From NCBI RefSeq assembly GCF_036711975.1, contig NC_091975.1, positions 6,016,501 through 6,080,500 on the forward strand: a DNA stretch of 64,000 nt, read 5' to 3'. Below, one piece after another: positions 1-10,800 of the stretch. This DNA is from Onthophagus taurus. Taxonomy: Eukaryota; Arthropoda; Insecta; Coleoptera; Scarabaeidae. How positions within the stretch are numbered: the first letter of the stretch is position 1; each line of letters begins with the position of its first letter. The notes below the pieces were generated by a model. The model did not search any database and was not told the origin of the DNA. It saw nothing but the letters and a program-made list of their open reading frames with translations. A program made the position numbers and the translations under genes.

Positions 1-235
1 GAAATAGATCAAAAGGAGATAATCAGCAAAATAGAAAGAAAGCAACTAAACTGGTACACCTACATAATTAGAATAGTAAAAAAGGTATTTGAAGCAAAGA
101 ATAACAATAAGAAAAAGAGGAAGAAGTGGGAGGAAAGAGTAGCAGATGTTGAAAAGAAGACAGGGAAGACTCTAGCAGATATAAAGGAATTAACCAGGAA
201 CCAGAGGGAATGGATTTATGCTATATCTGATGCCA
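1..235 (+). mobile_element. 3' end of a LINE (RTE-like), truncated by the window edge
   Basis: Plus-strand translation reads like the C-terminal tail of an RTE-type retrotransposon polyprotein: a 'RKQLNWY' block, a basic KKKRKKWEE stretch, then 'TRNQREW' shortly before the end. These are the usual final motifs of such LINEs (family knowledge from memory). It lies in the first visible intron of the minus-strand RRP8 gene. Its last bases (ATTTATGCTATATCT) recur at about 7655-7670, next to the same flanking sequence, so the two are probably copies of one insertion that was later duplicated. Confidence 0.6.
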
Positions 236-260
236 TCATAATAAATGTTTTAAAACATAC

Positions 261-862
261 ATTTTTTTGATACTTTTAATGATTACATCTAAAGGATTTA
301 TAGGCCATTTATTAACTTGCTGTCTATATCCTTCATGGTAAGCTTGAAAAGCTTTCGGATCTTTTTTAAACATATCTTTAGCTGATTTTCCTTCGATTGT
401 GTATAATTCTTCGTTTATATAACGAAATCTCGACGATTTCAAACGTTCCATCATTCGTTCTCTTAACGAAAGTTTCATAAATTCCTTTCTTGATTTTAAT
501 AACGTGTGGTACTCATTGGATTTACCACCAGATGTGGAATTTTTATTCTCGATACTTTTTATTTTTCGTTTTTGATTTACAACTTGATTTTGAGTTAATT
601 TTTTTTGGTTAATTTTTAATTGTTTTGATGGGTTTTCGGGTTTATTAGGCAAATTATTTTTGGGTTTTTTATTTTTTTCCTTCTTTTTGGATGAAACACT
701 TTCATTTGATGCTTTTGATCGATGACTTTTCTTTTTCTAAAAAATTTGATGTAATAAAATGATTAGAAATAATAATCTTTTTACCTTTTTTTTGAAGAGA
801 TTTTTAATTTTTTCATCGGATACTTCACTATTATCCCATTTAGGAGTTTTAAATGTGTCCAT
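261..862 (-). CDS. RRP8: Ribosomal RNA-processing protein 8 (nucleolar methyltransferase), N-terminal part
   Basis: RRP8/nucleomethylin is a nucleolar SAM-dependent methyltransferase acting on rRNA. Two exons are visible: 785-862 (26 aa from the ATG, with 'TPKWDNSEVSDEKI') and 261-736. Exon 2 has a lysine/asparagine-rich nucleolar-type linker, then the conserved block that precedes the methyltransferase fold: RMMERLKSSRFRYINEELYT, then FKKDPKAFQAYHEGYRQQV and KWPINPLDVIIKSIKK. The reading frame hits a stop a few codons past a good donor (GTATGT, minus strand, just left of 261). The catalytic Rossmann domain should therefore lie left of the window after an intron that contains a LINE piece. 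Position 261 is the exon end, not the protein end. The gene is divergent from AFG1L, and their start codons are 576 bp apart. The family call is firm; integrity of the off-window part is unknown. Confidence 0.88.
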
Positions 863-1438
863 GATTATAAAAATCACATTGGTAAGAAAAGTAAGGTTAT
901 GTTAGGTTATGTTTCTGTTTATTTTGATTATTTTTATCAAAAAATTAGGTTGGTGTCAATGAGTGTCAAATTTTTTTGAGTTATGTGAGGTTAGAATTAA
1001 GTGTCAAAATGTAAGTAAAAAAATTTATGATTAAATTAAATTCGTTTAAATAAAACGGAATTAGGTCGCGCTATCTTATCTTGTACTCTCGTCGACGACA
1101 ATATAAGTCAATATTTTTATTTTAATTAATTTATTTTCGTTTCGATATCTCTAAGCCCCATTCGACTCTCTACTAAAGGCTTCGAAATGACCTTACATTT
1201 CATATTTATTTTCGTTGGCGGTCACGTTCGTGACGAAATTCGCGGTAAATATTACGTAAAATCGAACGAATCGTCTCTATTGTTTGGATTATCCGATACG
1301 GGGACCGTTCCGTTTGGAATTCCACTTGGAATTCCGCTAAAACAAAAAGGTTAGGTTAGTTATGTGTTTTATGTGTTATCTCGTTTATTTAAACCTATTT
1401 TTTTTCAGTTCTTTTAAGAATATCTCGGTGGAAAACAG
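863..1438. promoter_or_regulatory. Divergent promoter region between RRP8 and AFG1L
   Basis: These 576 bp separate the start codons of two head-to-head genes, so both promoters must lie here. I see no clear TATA box. The stretch at about 1060-1350 is more CpG-containing than its surroundings, which suits housekeeping promoters. An imperfect repeat of GGAATTCC-type blocks occurs near 1310-1335. No RNA gene was recognised. Confidence 0.5.
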
Positions 1439-2773
1439 ATGGCAACTATATTTCTTGTGAGAGGAAAATTCGTTTGTAAATGTTGTTCGTTACAAATACG
1501 ACGGTTATCACAAAGTAGAGTTAATTTTAAAGCTGATGGACCAACACCAGTGGAAGTTTTAAATAAAAAATTAAAAAATGGGGAGTTGTTGAGGGATGAA
1601 GGACAAACGGAAGTAATCGAGGCGTTACAAAGACTATACGAGAATATTCAAGGTTATGAACCACCTAAAAAAAGTCTACTAAATCGCTTGTTTAATAAGA
1701 AAAAGCAAGTTCCTATTAAAGGTTTATATATTTATGGATCAGTCGGTGGGGGTAAAACTATGTTAATGGATATATTCTTTAATTGTTGCAAACAAGAAAA
1801 AAAATCAAGGGTACATTTTAACCAATTTATGTTAAAAGTCCACCAAGATATTCACGACATCAAATCGGATATTAACATAGATCACCGTGATAAAGATGCT
1901 AAAATTTATGATCCAATCCCAAGAATCGCGGAAGTAATCACCGATAAAAGTTGGTTAATGTGTTTTGATGAGTTCCAAGTAACCGATATTGCTGATGCAA
2001 TGATTTTAAAGCGATTATTTACACAACTATTTGAAAGCGGGGTTGTTGTTGTTGCAACAAGTAACCGAGCACCGGACGATTTGTATAAAAACGGGTTGCA
2101 AAGGGCAAATTTTGTACCTTTTATACCAATTTTAAAATCACATTGTGAAGTAATCAATTTAGACTCGGGTGTTGATTACCGTTTGAAAGGTCAAGCTGGC
2201 CAAACGCATTATTTTGTTAAATCGCAACATGAGGGTGAAGACCCCGTCGATAATATTTTTAAAGAACTCATCTCAAAAGAAAACGATTTTGTTAGGCCAC
2301 GTACTTTTACTATTTTAGGACGAAACGTTACGTTTAATAAAACATGCGGTGGGGTTTTAGATACAAATTTTGAGGAATTATGTTGTCGTCCGGTTGGAGC
2401 TAGCGATTATCTTCATCTTACGCAATTTTTCCACACGATTATCATTCGGGATTTACCTCAACTTAGTTTGAAGCTTCAATCGCCAGCTAGAAGATTTATT
2501 ACTTTGATCGATAATTTGTATGATCACCGAACTAGAGTTGTAATTTGCGCTCAAGTTCCGCTTAAACAATTATTTTTAAAGAAAAAGATGGATGGGGATG
2601 AAATGAGTGACGAACAAAGGGTTTTAATGGACGATTTAAATATCGTTAAAGGAGATGCTAATTTATCAGCGAACGTTTTTAGTGGGGATGAAGAAATTTT
2701 TGCGTTCGATCGGACTTTATCGAGATTATCTGAAATGCAAACTAAAGAATATTGGGATGCCGCTGAAAGATAA
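1439..2773 (+). CDS. AFG1L: AFG1-like mitochondrial AAA+ ATPase (LACE1/AFG1L)
   Basis: This intronless 444-residue ORF has the length expected for the family. AFG1-like ATPases sit in mitochondria and help turn over respiratory-chain subunits (family knowledge). The N-terminus is basic with no acidic residue in the first 30 positions, as in a matrix-targeting peptide. Walker A is GSVGGGKT at about residues 100-107. Walker B is LMCFDE at about 173-178, followed by [12 protein letters not shown], a family hallmark. The '[19 protein letters not shown]' sensor/arginine-finger region follows at about 203-221. The C-terminal '[15 protein letters not shown]' also matches the family. The ORF is intact. 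A 40-bp stretch of this gene (about 2143-2179, CGGGTGTTGATT end) recurs at 7739-7775 as a relic of a local duplication. The 200 bp downstream are AT-rich 3' UTR/intergenic DNA. Confidence 0.95.
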   Translation: MATIFLVRGKFVCKCCSLQIRRLSQSRVNFKADGPTPVEVLNKKLKNGELLRDEGQTEVIEALQRLYENIQGYEPPKKSLLNRLFNKKKQVPIKGLYIYGSVGGGKTMLMDIFFNCCKQEKKSRVHFNQFMLKVHQDIHDIKSDINIDHRDKDAKIYDPIPRIAEVITDKSWLMCFDEFQVTDIADAMILKRLFTQLFESGVVVVATSNRAPDDLYKNGLQRANFVPFIPILKSHCEVINLDSGVDYRLKGQAGQTHYFVKSQHEGEDPVDNIFKELISKENDFVRPRTFTILGRNVTFNKTCGGVLDTNFEELCCRPVGASDYLHLTQFFHTIIIRDLPQLSLKLQSPARRFITLIDNLYDHRTRVVICAQVPLKQLFLKKKMDGDEMSDEQRVLMDDLNIVKGDANLSANVFSGDEEIFAFDRTLSRLSEMQTKEYWDAAER

Positions 2774-2977
2774 TTTTTAATTAATTTTTTTTTTTTTAAT
2801 AGGAAATCTTGTAAATAATTTTTTTGTAATTTATTTTTTGTGTGTATAAAAGAATTTTTTTTGATTTTAGTATTTATTCGTACTTATTTCATTGTGTATG
2901 ATGTAAATATGAAAAAAAACTGCCAATAATTTTATTAATTAAACAAATTTAATTGTATTTTTTTTTTGTTTAGGAAA

Positions 2978-3134
2978 AGAAATATATTTTTTTTTGATTA
3001 AATCGTTTTATTTTAAATTAAAAACCCCGATTTATAATACTAATTTTAGGTTTAATAACCATTTTTAACGCAACATAAGCTATCAGTCTGGAAAGAATTA
3101 AATAAATCGCGACATCATTAAAGCGTATTCAATG
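2978..3134 (-). pseudogene. Decayed copy of the last ~40 codons of the ABCG transporter
   Basis: This stretch is nearly identical to 7776-7935, the 3' end of the intact ABCG gene. Reverse translation gives SIEYALMMS, then a stop and frameshift, then RLIAYVALK and VIKPKISII before the terminal codons. It has no upstream exons and ends abruptly at 3134, where Penelope-type sequence begins. It is best read as the left copy of a direct repeat that flanks the retroelement cluster. Confidence 0.85.
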
Positions 3135-4735
3135 GAAGAGAGAAAGAAAGAGTCATGGAAGAAATACATAACAACAAGAATCTACGGACTACCGACTACG
3201 GACTACCTCCGCCCTATCGTCAGCGCCATCAACTCCCCAACATACCAGCTGGCTAAACATCTTGCAAAGATTCTGTCCCTCTTTACAGGTAACACGGAAT
3301 CGTATGTCAGGGATTCTACACATTTTGTGGAATCGGTAAAAGGTGTAAAGCTGGATGCTAGGGATATGTTGGTAAGTTTCGATGTGGAATCCCTTTTTAC
3401 TAGGGTACCAGTTAAGGATGCTGTAGACCAGGATACGTGCCAGATCTGGTGGAGTATTGCTTATCGTCGACGTATTTCAGCTGGAAAGGAGAATTTTATC
3501 TAAGAGAGAAAGGGATCTCCACTATCGCCAGTTATAGCTAATTTCTACATGGAATTATTCGAAGAGGACGCTTTGAAGAAGAGCCAGTGGAAACCAAAAC
3601 TATGGTTCCGATATGTGGATGACACGTTTGTGATATGGCAACATGGTCAAAAACGGCTCCAAGAGTTCTTGGATCACTTGAACTCTCAACATCCTATGAT
3701 TAAGTTCACCATGGAAACAGAAACTGCCAAAAAACTACCTTTCCTAGATGTGTTGTTCACCAGGACGACAAATACAGATATAGAACTTGGTGTATACCGA
3801 AAGAAGACCCATACCACAGGTATTTACAGGCATGTTCACATCATCATCCCCAACAGAAGAGGTCCGTGATCCGTACATTATTTCAGCGAGCAGCGAGACT
3901 ATGTGAAGGAGAGAATTTGAAGAAGGAGCAACACTTTCTACGAGGCGTGCTGCAGAAGGATGGATATTCTTCGAGGGACATCAACCAGGCCATCAAGCAG
4001 CGAAAGCACTTGGATTTATCTGTCTTCCCTATGTTTCAGGTGTAACGGAACGAATTGCTAGGCACCTCAAGAAGAACGACATCGTAGTGCAGTACGGCAC
4101 GGTCAGCAAAATTCGGAACACACTCCCGATAGCCAAGGACAAACTAACTCCATTAAAAGGAGCGGGAGTCTATCGACTATCGTGTAATTGTGGGAAGGTT
4201 TATGTTGGCCAAACTGGACGCAACGTCGAGTGCCGCATCAAGGAGCATGAGAGGGATGTAAGGCTGAAGAAGATCCAGCAGTCGGCGGTTGCGGAACATT
4301 GCCATGCAGAGGGGCACCGAATAGACTTCGAACAAACAAAGGTGCTGGCTAGGGACAACAGATACTACCAAAGACTGACAAGAGAAGCCATAGAGATTCA
4401 CCGACATAAAAATAACGTCAACAGAGAGGATGGCTGGGAGCTTAGCAGAACATGGAAGATGGTGGTGAACACGAAGACCTCTTCCCGCCTCACACCGGAC
4501 GCGACACAATTAGTTATTAATTAGTTTGTGATTAGCGTTAACTGATTAGTAATTAGTTTTTTCCGACTTATATATAGTTACCGATTTTTTGATCTCGTCA
4601 CTTCGAACCAGTTTCTGAAGAAGGTTGCAACATGGCATCCGAAACGTCAAACCTTTTATTAAAAGACGCACGGCAAAACCCGAAAGTTTCTAGTGTTAGT
4701 TCTAGTTTTAGTTCTAATCTTAGTTTAACATAACA
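3135..4735 (+). mobile_element. Penelope-like retroelement (broken)
   Basis: Three plus-strand reading frames make up a decayed Penelope-like polyprotein. Frame 3132-3503 carries the N-terminal RT part (LRPIVSAINSPTYQLAKHLA and DMLVSFDVESLFTRVPV). Frame 3549-3869 carries the catalytic YVDDTFVIW box and the KLPFLDVLFTR block. Frame 4087-4524 carries the GIY-YIG endonuclease (GVYRLSCNCGKVYVGQTGR, then RIKEHERDV and AVAEHCHAEGH). The RT/GIY-YIG pairing defines canonical Penelope elements. Stops and frameshifts between the blocks make it inactive. The 3' part ends in a hammerhead-like motif and TAGTTCTAG-type repeats. The element starts exactly at the breakpoint of the ABCG duplicate. Confidence 0.92.
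4612..4650 (+). ncRNA. Hammerhead-ribozyme-like motif in the Penelope tail
   Basis: CTGAAGA (4615-4621) fits the hammerhead core CUGANGA. A short stem II follows (GG.TGC pairing with GCA.CC around an AACATG loop), then GAAACGTC (4641-4648), which supplies the GAAA core and a minimal ACGU stem III followed by C. Minimal type I hammerheads with a palindromic stem III, active as dimers, are known from Penelope-like elements. Activity here is inferred. Confidence 0.55.
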
Positions 4736-4739
4736 ACAA

Positions 4740-6430
4740 ATTCCGAAGAGGATAGAGCAAACTATAGAACATGGTAAGGATATATTCAGAACAAGCTTAA
4801 GTGAAACATACAGATGGAATAACAGGAAATTCAGGAATCGAATAAGAAAACTGAAGGGAGATCAAAGGAAACAAATAAAAGCCTTCAAGGACAAAACAAC
4901 GAGATAGACAACTACAAAGGGAATTCTGGACATATGGAGGAAAGAGAAGATAATAAAATGGAAATAAAAAATAACCCGAAAGAAGTATTATATTAATAAT
5001 ATTTATTTGTCGCAAAGAAATATGCGTAAAATAGTCGAGTTAACGGATAGGTTCTGGACAACGAGGGGTTTGAGGCAGGGATGTCCACTTAGTCCCGCTC
5101 TGTTTGCCTTGTATACCGCAGACATGGAAGACAGATTGACCGGTGGGCAGATGGGAGGTGTGGTTGTAGGGAGGAGGAAGGTGCATTCACTGGCTTACGC
5201 GGATGATTTGGTGGTAGTGGCGAGAGAGGCGAAGGAGATGAAGGCGATGATGCGGAGTTTGGAGAGTTACTTTAGGGGGAAGGCTCTGGAGGTGAATGTA
5301 GGAAAGACAAAGGTTATGAAGTTCTGTAAAGGGGGTAGAAGGAAGAGCGAAGATTGGAGGTGGGAAGGGAAGGAGATAGAGGAGGTGAGGGAGTACACAT
5401 ATTTGGGGTACAGATTTAGAGAGGACAACAAGGAAGGCGCGCATGTGAGGGCAATGGCCAAGAAGGCGAATAAGGTGATGGGGCAGGTCTGGGGGTGGGG
5501 AGAGAGATTATTTGGAAGGGATATAGGAAAAAGGAAGATGATATTCGATTAGAAGTGTTATGATGTACGGGGCGGAGCTTTGGGGGTGGAAAGAGCAAGG
5601 GCTGTTGGAAGGCGTACAGGCTAGGTATTGGAGATGGGTTTTGGGGTTGGCAAAAGAGACACCGGAGTACATAGTCAGAGAAGAGGTGAAGGTTGATAAG
5701 TTAAGAGTGGAGGCGGGTAAAAGGGCGGTACGTTTTGAGGAGAGGGTTGAAGGGAGGTCTCAATGTAAAATTTTGGGGGAGTGCTGGAAAGAGATTAAGG
5801 CAGGGAAAGGGGGTTACGGGCAACGAGGGAGGGAGGAATATTTCAGAAGGGTGGGGTACTCAGTGAAAGCGGTAGATGATAGAAGGAGGGAAGGGATTGA
5901 GATATGGAAAGAGCTGGAGAGCAGGGATAGAGATGTACAGAGGCAAGAAAGAAGGGGGCAGATAAGGGAGAGCAGGTACAACCCTAAGTACGAGGAAATA
6001 ATAACGGAGGGATTGCCGAAGTACCTGTCGGTGGAGGGGGATGAGGAGGGGAAGAGGATGGTGGCAAGATTCAGATGCGGCAATGAGGAGAGAGCGAATA
6101 GGTATTGGATGAGAGATGATGAGAGGGGTTGTAGGCTATGTGGGGGGGAGTGGGAGTCGTTGGAGCACCTACTGAGGGAGTGTGACGAGCTAAGAGAGGA
6201 GGTGATCGGCTGGAAGCAGGTGCTGGGGGAGAGGGCAGAGGGAAGAGAATGGATGAGGGAGGTGGTGGCGACAAGGCAGCGTAGGGAGATGCGGGGAGGA
6301 GATGGGGAGGGGTGGGATAGGAAATAAAATGTATTGTATTGTAATGTGATATATGTAATTGTAGTATTGTTAAAATTTAATTGTTTGTGGAATGTAATGC
6401 TGAGTTTGTAGCAATAAACTTAATTATTAT
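4740..6430 (+). mobile_element. LINE (non-LTR retrotransposon) ORF2, 5'-truncated
   Basis: Frame 5007-5552 has the RT motifs GLRQGCPLSPALF and LAYADDLVVVA, then YTYLGYRF. After one stop/frameshift near 5552-5560, frame 5560-6327 continues with YGAELWGW and the C-terminal zinc-knuckle-like CRLCGGEWESLEHLLREC (about 6131-6184). A short AT-rich 3' UTR with AATAAA (about 6411-6416) ends the copy. Coding DNA is strikingly purine-biased (GAGG/GGAG runs), unlike the host genes. Stretch 4740-5000 contains charged fragments that may be the displaced linker between endonuclease and RT. I do not assign a clade. Confidence 0.85.
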
Positions 6431-6987
6431 TAGTAAAATAGTCAACTTCACTTTTCCTCTGAAGATGGGCAACGGCAACTCAGAATAGGCTGGTGGCAAT
6501 TTATTATATAATTTTATGCACATATAATTAGTGCTTTGTTATGCTCTTTGATGCGGTGCTGTGGAATGACGATCCTGTTTTTCTGCCTACTATCCGTGCA
6601 AAAAGTCAAGGCCCCTCACTTTAGAGATCGATATCTTCGTAACCGCTCAATGGAAAAAATTGCGGTAAAGTTTATTGTAATCAGTGAACATTTCTGCGTA
6701 TCACATGTTAATTTGAAAATTTTCGGGTCCGCGGTTTATCTTTTACCGCGAGTTAAGTGAAATAAGTATCATATTTTGACATATTTTATTATTATAAGTG
6801 ACATATTTTATTTTTCCGATATTCCATACAGTTTCACGGAAAATTGCGGTTTAGTAAGACGCCGTTATGTCGAAAATGGCTGATCGCAAGTCGGATTCCG
6901 TTATTAGTTTTTCAAAATTAGAGCTCCCTAATTTTTGAAGAGCGATTTAATGGAATTACAAATTAAAGAGAAACAGAAATGAACTCT

Positions 6988-7135
6988 GCGGGGTGCCGGG
7001 GCTTCCGTCCAATCGGAACACATGGTGCGTCCCAGACAGGATGTCGCGCCTTATTTCTTTATGTAGGTAAGATAAAGGCGCGACGTACTGTCTGGGACAT
7101 ACCATCTCTTCCGATTGGATGGAACCCCCCTCTCC
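6988..7135. repeat. Inverted repeat hairpin, arms ~50 bp
   Basis: The left arm (about 6995-7047) contains CCGTCCAATCGGAACACATG, and the right arm (about 7077-7130) contains its near-complement around TCTTCCGATTGGATGG. The spacer is ~30 bp. The shared CGCGCC/GGCGCG ends mark the inner edges. It looks like a small foldback unit inserted at the edge of a LINE fragment. The preceding 6431-6987 holds no gene I can support. Confidence 0.65.
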
Positions 7136-7670
7136 CCGCAGAACTTACTTTTGCTGGATTAAGAGTTTGGAAGTTTGAAGCGATGATCCCACACCTCGAT
7201 GCCATATTGAAGTATGTAATTAAAGTTCTAGCAGCCTTATGCGTTGAGATAATCCTTATTCTTCTGATGAGGTAGGTTGCTGTGGCAAACTTTTTTGTAA
7301 CGTATTTTATATGTGAATTCCATTTCAGGTGGGAATCTATGTTAAGACCAAGGATTTTAATCATATATCCCGTATCTGGCTCTCTATTGGTGAGTATGAG
7401 TGATTGCTCTATTGCTGGCGAACCACTCTTTCGCCAACAATCTGTCTCTAGATGTCACCAACAGCGAAGTATCATCAGCGAAAAGGCACGTCAAATCAGC
7501 TGTCAAGTTTTGTAGTTTTGTCTGTTGCCTAGAACAGATCCCTGTGGCACTCCCTGCCCTATCTGTCTTCTTGCCGAGAATCTTCCTTTCCAGTAAACCA
7601 TTTGTGTTCTATCCTGGAGTATGTCTTGAAGTACCCCTTATACCGTAGTACTCTAATTTATGCTATATCT
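7136..7670 (-). mobile_element. Jockey/CR1-type LINE reverse-transcriptase fragment
   Basis: On the minus strand, 7661 down to about 7400 encodes GQGVPQGSVLG, the RT motif typical of Jockey/CR1 elements, and then LFADDTSLLV, the catalytic FADD box. The normal spacing between them is lost, so there is an internal deletion. The ORF 7364-7059 gives ILGLNIDSHLKWNSHIKYV and IRRIRIISTHKAARTLIT, which normally follow the RT core. The frame is broken several times. It is a dead fragment in opposite orientation to the two retroelements on its left. Confidence 0.8.
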
Positions 7671-7775
7671 AACGCGATCAGACATAAGGGTGAGGAGAAG
7701 AAGATTTATCATAAATGTTTTAAAACATACATTACAAACACATTGCGAAGTAATCAATTTAGACTCGGGTGTTGA
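7645..7775 (+). other. Mosaic of duplication relics (LINE tail, RRP8 splice site, AFG1L exon piece)
   Basis: Three short blocks copy sequences found in order at the left of the window. The LINE end with ATTTATGCTATATCT matches about 200-216. ATAAATGTTTTAAAACATAC matches 241-260, which is the RRP8 intron/donor. A 37-base block ending CGGGTGTTGATT matches AFG1L at about 2143-2179. Immediately after come sequences matching 2978-3134. Order and orientation are conserved, as expected of a tandem duplicate after internal deletions. Confidence 0.8.
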
Positions 7776-7815
7776 TTGAAATATATTTTTTTGGATTAAA
7801 TCATTTTATTTTAAA

Positions 7816-10800
7816 TTAAAAACCCCGCTTTATAATACTAATTTTAGGTTTAATAACTCTTTTTAACGCAACATAAGCTATCAGTCTGCAAAAAATTAAA
7901 TAAAACGCGGACATCATTAAAGCGTATTCAATGGACGATTCGGACATTCCCATTGTTCTCAGTATTAACTCCGGATCACGAAAATGACAATAAATCTCAT
8001 CGGCGCAATCAAGTAAATCTCGATCGCGCAATAAACTCACGCATAACCCTTCAAGACCATGTCTCATGTAATCGAGGAACATGAAAAATTTCATTATTGG
8101 TCCAACACTTCCGTGGTAACCCATTCCGTACATACAGATTAATAAAAGAACCACACCTAAAGCTGAACCTATTACAGCACCCATCTATAAAAAGAAATTA
8201 AAAAATAATTAAGAAAATCGTTGATTAAAAAAAGATTACCGTTGGTTTAAATGTACTTCCTATGGATAAACCAATTCCGTATGACGTTAATGCTATTATT
8301 AAGGTTACAATGTTGAAATAAAAAAATCTTGGTATTTCCATCGGTTGATCAGTCATTACATAAACTAGACAGTTGAATAGAAAACTTAAAATAATCTGGA
8401 AAATTTTTGAAAATGAATAAGTTGTTTATGAAGTAATGTGTCAAATGAAAATGTTATGTAGAAAACTTTAATAATCGTTAAGTGTATTCTTGTATTTTTG
8501 GGGTATCTTAATTATTATAAAAGGTAACATTAAGTATATTTTTAATGTTCTTATTTTACTGAATTATTATTTTGTACAGACAAAGATACAAGAAGCAAAG
8601 GAAGCTGCGAAGAGAGCAAAGTTATAGATTTGGGAGGAAGTTAAATAAAAATTATAGGAAAAATCAAGAACAATTCCGGAACGTAGTCAAGAGGTTAAAG
8701 CAAAACTAATACGGAACATAAAGAATCAGAAAGGGGCACTACAGACATATTAAAAACATGGAAAACACATTATGAGGCAAAATTTAAACAAGAGGATACA
8801 GAAGAGAGGAAGCAACCTAAGAAAGGAATCATCTGGTTCGAATAAAAGAAGAACCTAAGAAAATGTTCAACATCAGGCCAGAAGGAAAGAGAAACAGGGG
8901 TAGACCAAGATCCCAATGGGATGGAGAGATTGAGAAGATGGTTCAAAGAAGAGTCTCGCCGAAGTATGGACAATGGCCAGAGATAGAAAGATGTACAAAA
9001 GATGGATCCAAAACCCAACACCGTAAGGTATATATAATTAATGTAAATATAATTAAATAATATTAATTAATTCAATCAAAAATATAATTTCTAAGACTTC
9101 TAGTAATTCAAGTAAAACAACATTTTTATGCGAAATGAAATTTTCTACATACAATTTTCATTTAATAATTTCATAAATTAATATTATTACCATTAAAGGA
9201 ATATTAGAGATTGTTAAAGATGTATAATACGCCTTTAAACTATACCAATGGTTAAAATACTCTCGTTTTATAACTTCTAATTCAAAAGGAACTAAAAAAA
9301 AATAAGATTATCAAAAAATTCGAAAAGAAATTTCTGTCTTACATAATAAAATAGGACTCATTATATAAGTGTAAACATAAAATACAATCATCGCAATTTG
9401 TAATTTAAAATTAGCTATAGCTTGATTGGCGTTGTTTCCGACTGCGAAAAACGACATTCCTATTGCAGCCGCGCTAAGAACGTGATTAAGAGTTTGTATG
9501 CCTAAAACCGTTTTATTTCGACTCAATTGTAGGAACATCCGGGATAATAAAACGTAAACTTGAACATGAAACGGAACTGGATATCGGAATACCTCGAAAA
9601 TGTCATCGGATTTCTCAACCGGATTTGTAGTCGGATTATAAACTTGACTTTGTGCGATAAATTTCTCGGTCAGAATCGTGTCACAATTATTTATTTTGCC
9701 ATTACTACTCGCGGTTGAAAGTAGTTTTGTTGTCTTATTGTTTCCACTTAATTCAATTACTTCAAAAAAAATAAAAAAGATTAAATTAAACAGATTAAAA
9801 ATTCACTTACAATAATCTGCCGGACTTGAATAAGCCGGACAAGGATATTCAATTCGTTGTAAAAATGGTACTATTACGTTTACACTTCCGTTGTAAACAC
9901 AAAGACCTTCTGACATGAAATAAACTTGATCGAAAAGATAAAATAAAAGATCTGACGGTTGATGAATCGTGCATATTATAGTTCTTCCTTGTTTAGCTAA
10001 TTCCTTTAAAAGTTGTATACACTGTTTAGCAACGACGTTATCTAAACCCCTAAAAAATTTATTAATTATAAATATAGAAATAGTTCAAAGGCGAATTATG
10101 TGTCAAGGTTTGTTTATTTATTAATACTTGGAATTTTTTGGTGCTTATTATTAAATAAACAGTTTGATTCGGATTATTTTCGTAAATGGTGAAAACGATC
10201 TTCATAATAACACCAATTAAATCTTGTCATATCTATTATATTTATAATTAGATAAATTTCTGAAAAACACCCAATTTCTTAAAATCAAAATAGAAATTTC
10301 AAAAATATTCAAGAAAATAATTCGTTTGTTAAATTCAAGGTTTGTTTATGTAGTTTAAATTAAAATAGGTGAAATTTAAAGTGACTTACGTAGTTGGTTC
10401 GTCTAAAAACAAAACAGGCGGATTATTTATTAATTCCAGTGCGATAGCCACTCTTTTTCTTTGTCCCCCTGATAAATGTTCGGTTCTTGTGTCTTTTGTT
10501 GCTTGCAAACCCAGCATGTTTATGACATTTTCAACCTTTAAAATATTTTTATTTGTAATACGTATGTTTTATTCAAAAGCAGTGTACCAAACGAAAATAT
10601 CTCTTATAATTTGAGCAATTTAAAACGAAATTTTAATTACTAACATTTTTAAGCCACACAAATTGTTTTGCGTAATTGAGATAGTGAATTGCGTAGACCA
10701 ATTTGCAAAAAATAATTATGGTTCCATAAAAAAACTAGTTATTACTGTTATTAGACAGCCTTTGTATTTATGAAATTTATTTTTTCTACGATCCGTTTGG

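Noticed and set aside
236-260. Apparent C-terminal 'MYVLKHLL' of RRP8 as the protein end
   Set aside because: It begins at a GTATGT splice donor and the methyltransferase domain is missing, so the coding sequence almost certainly continues outside the window.
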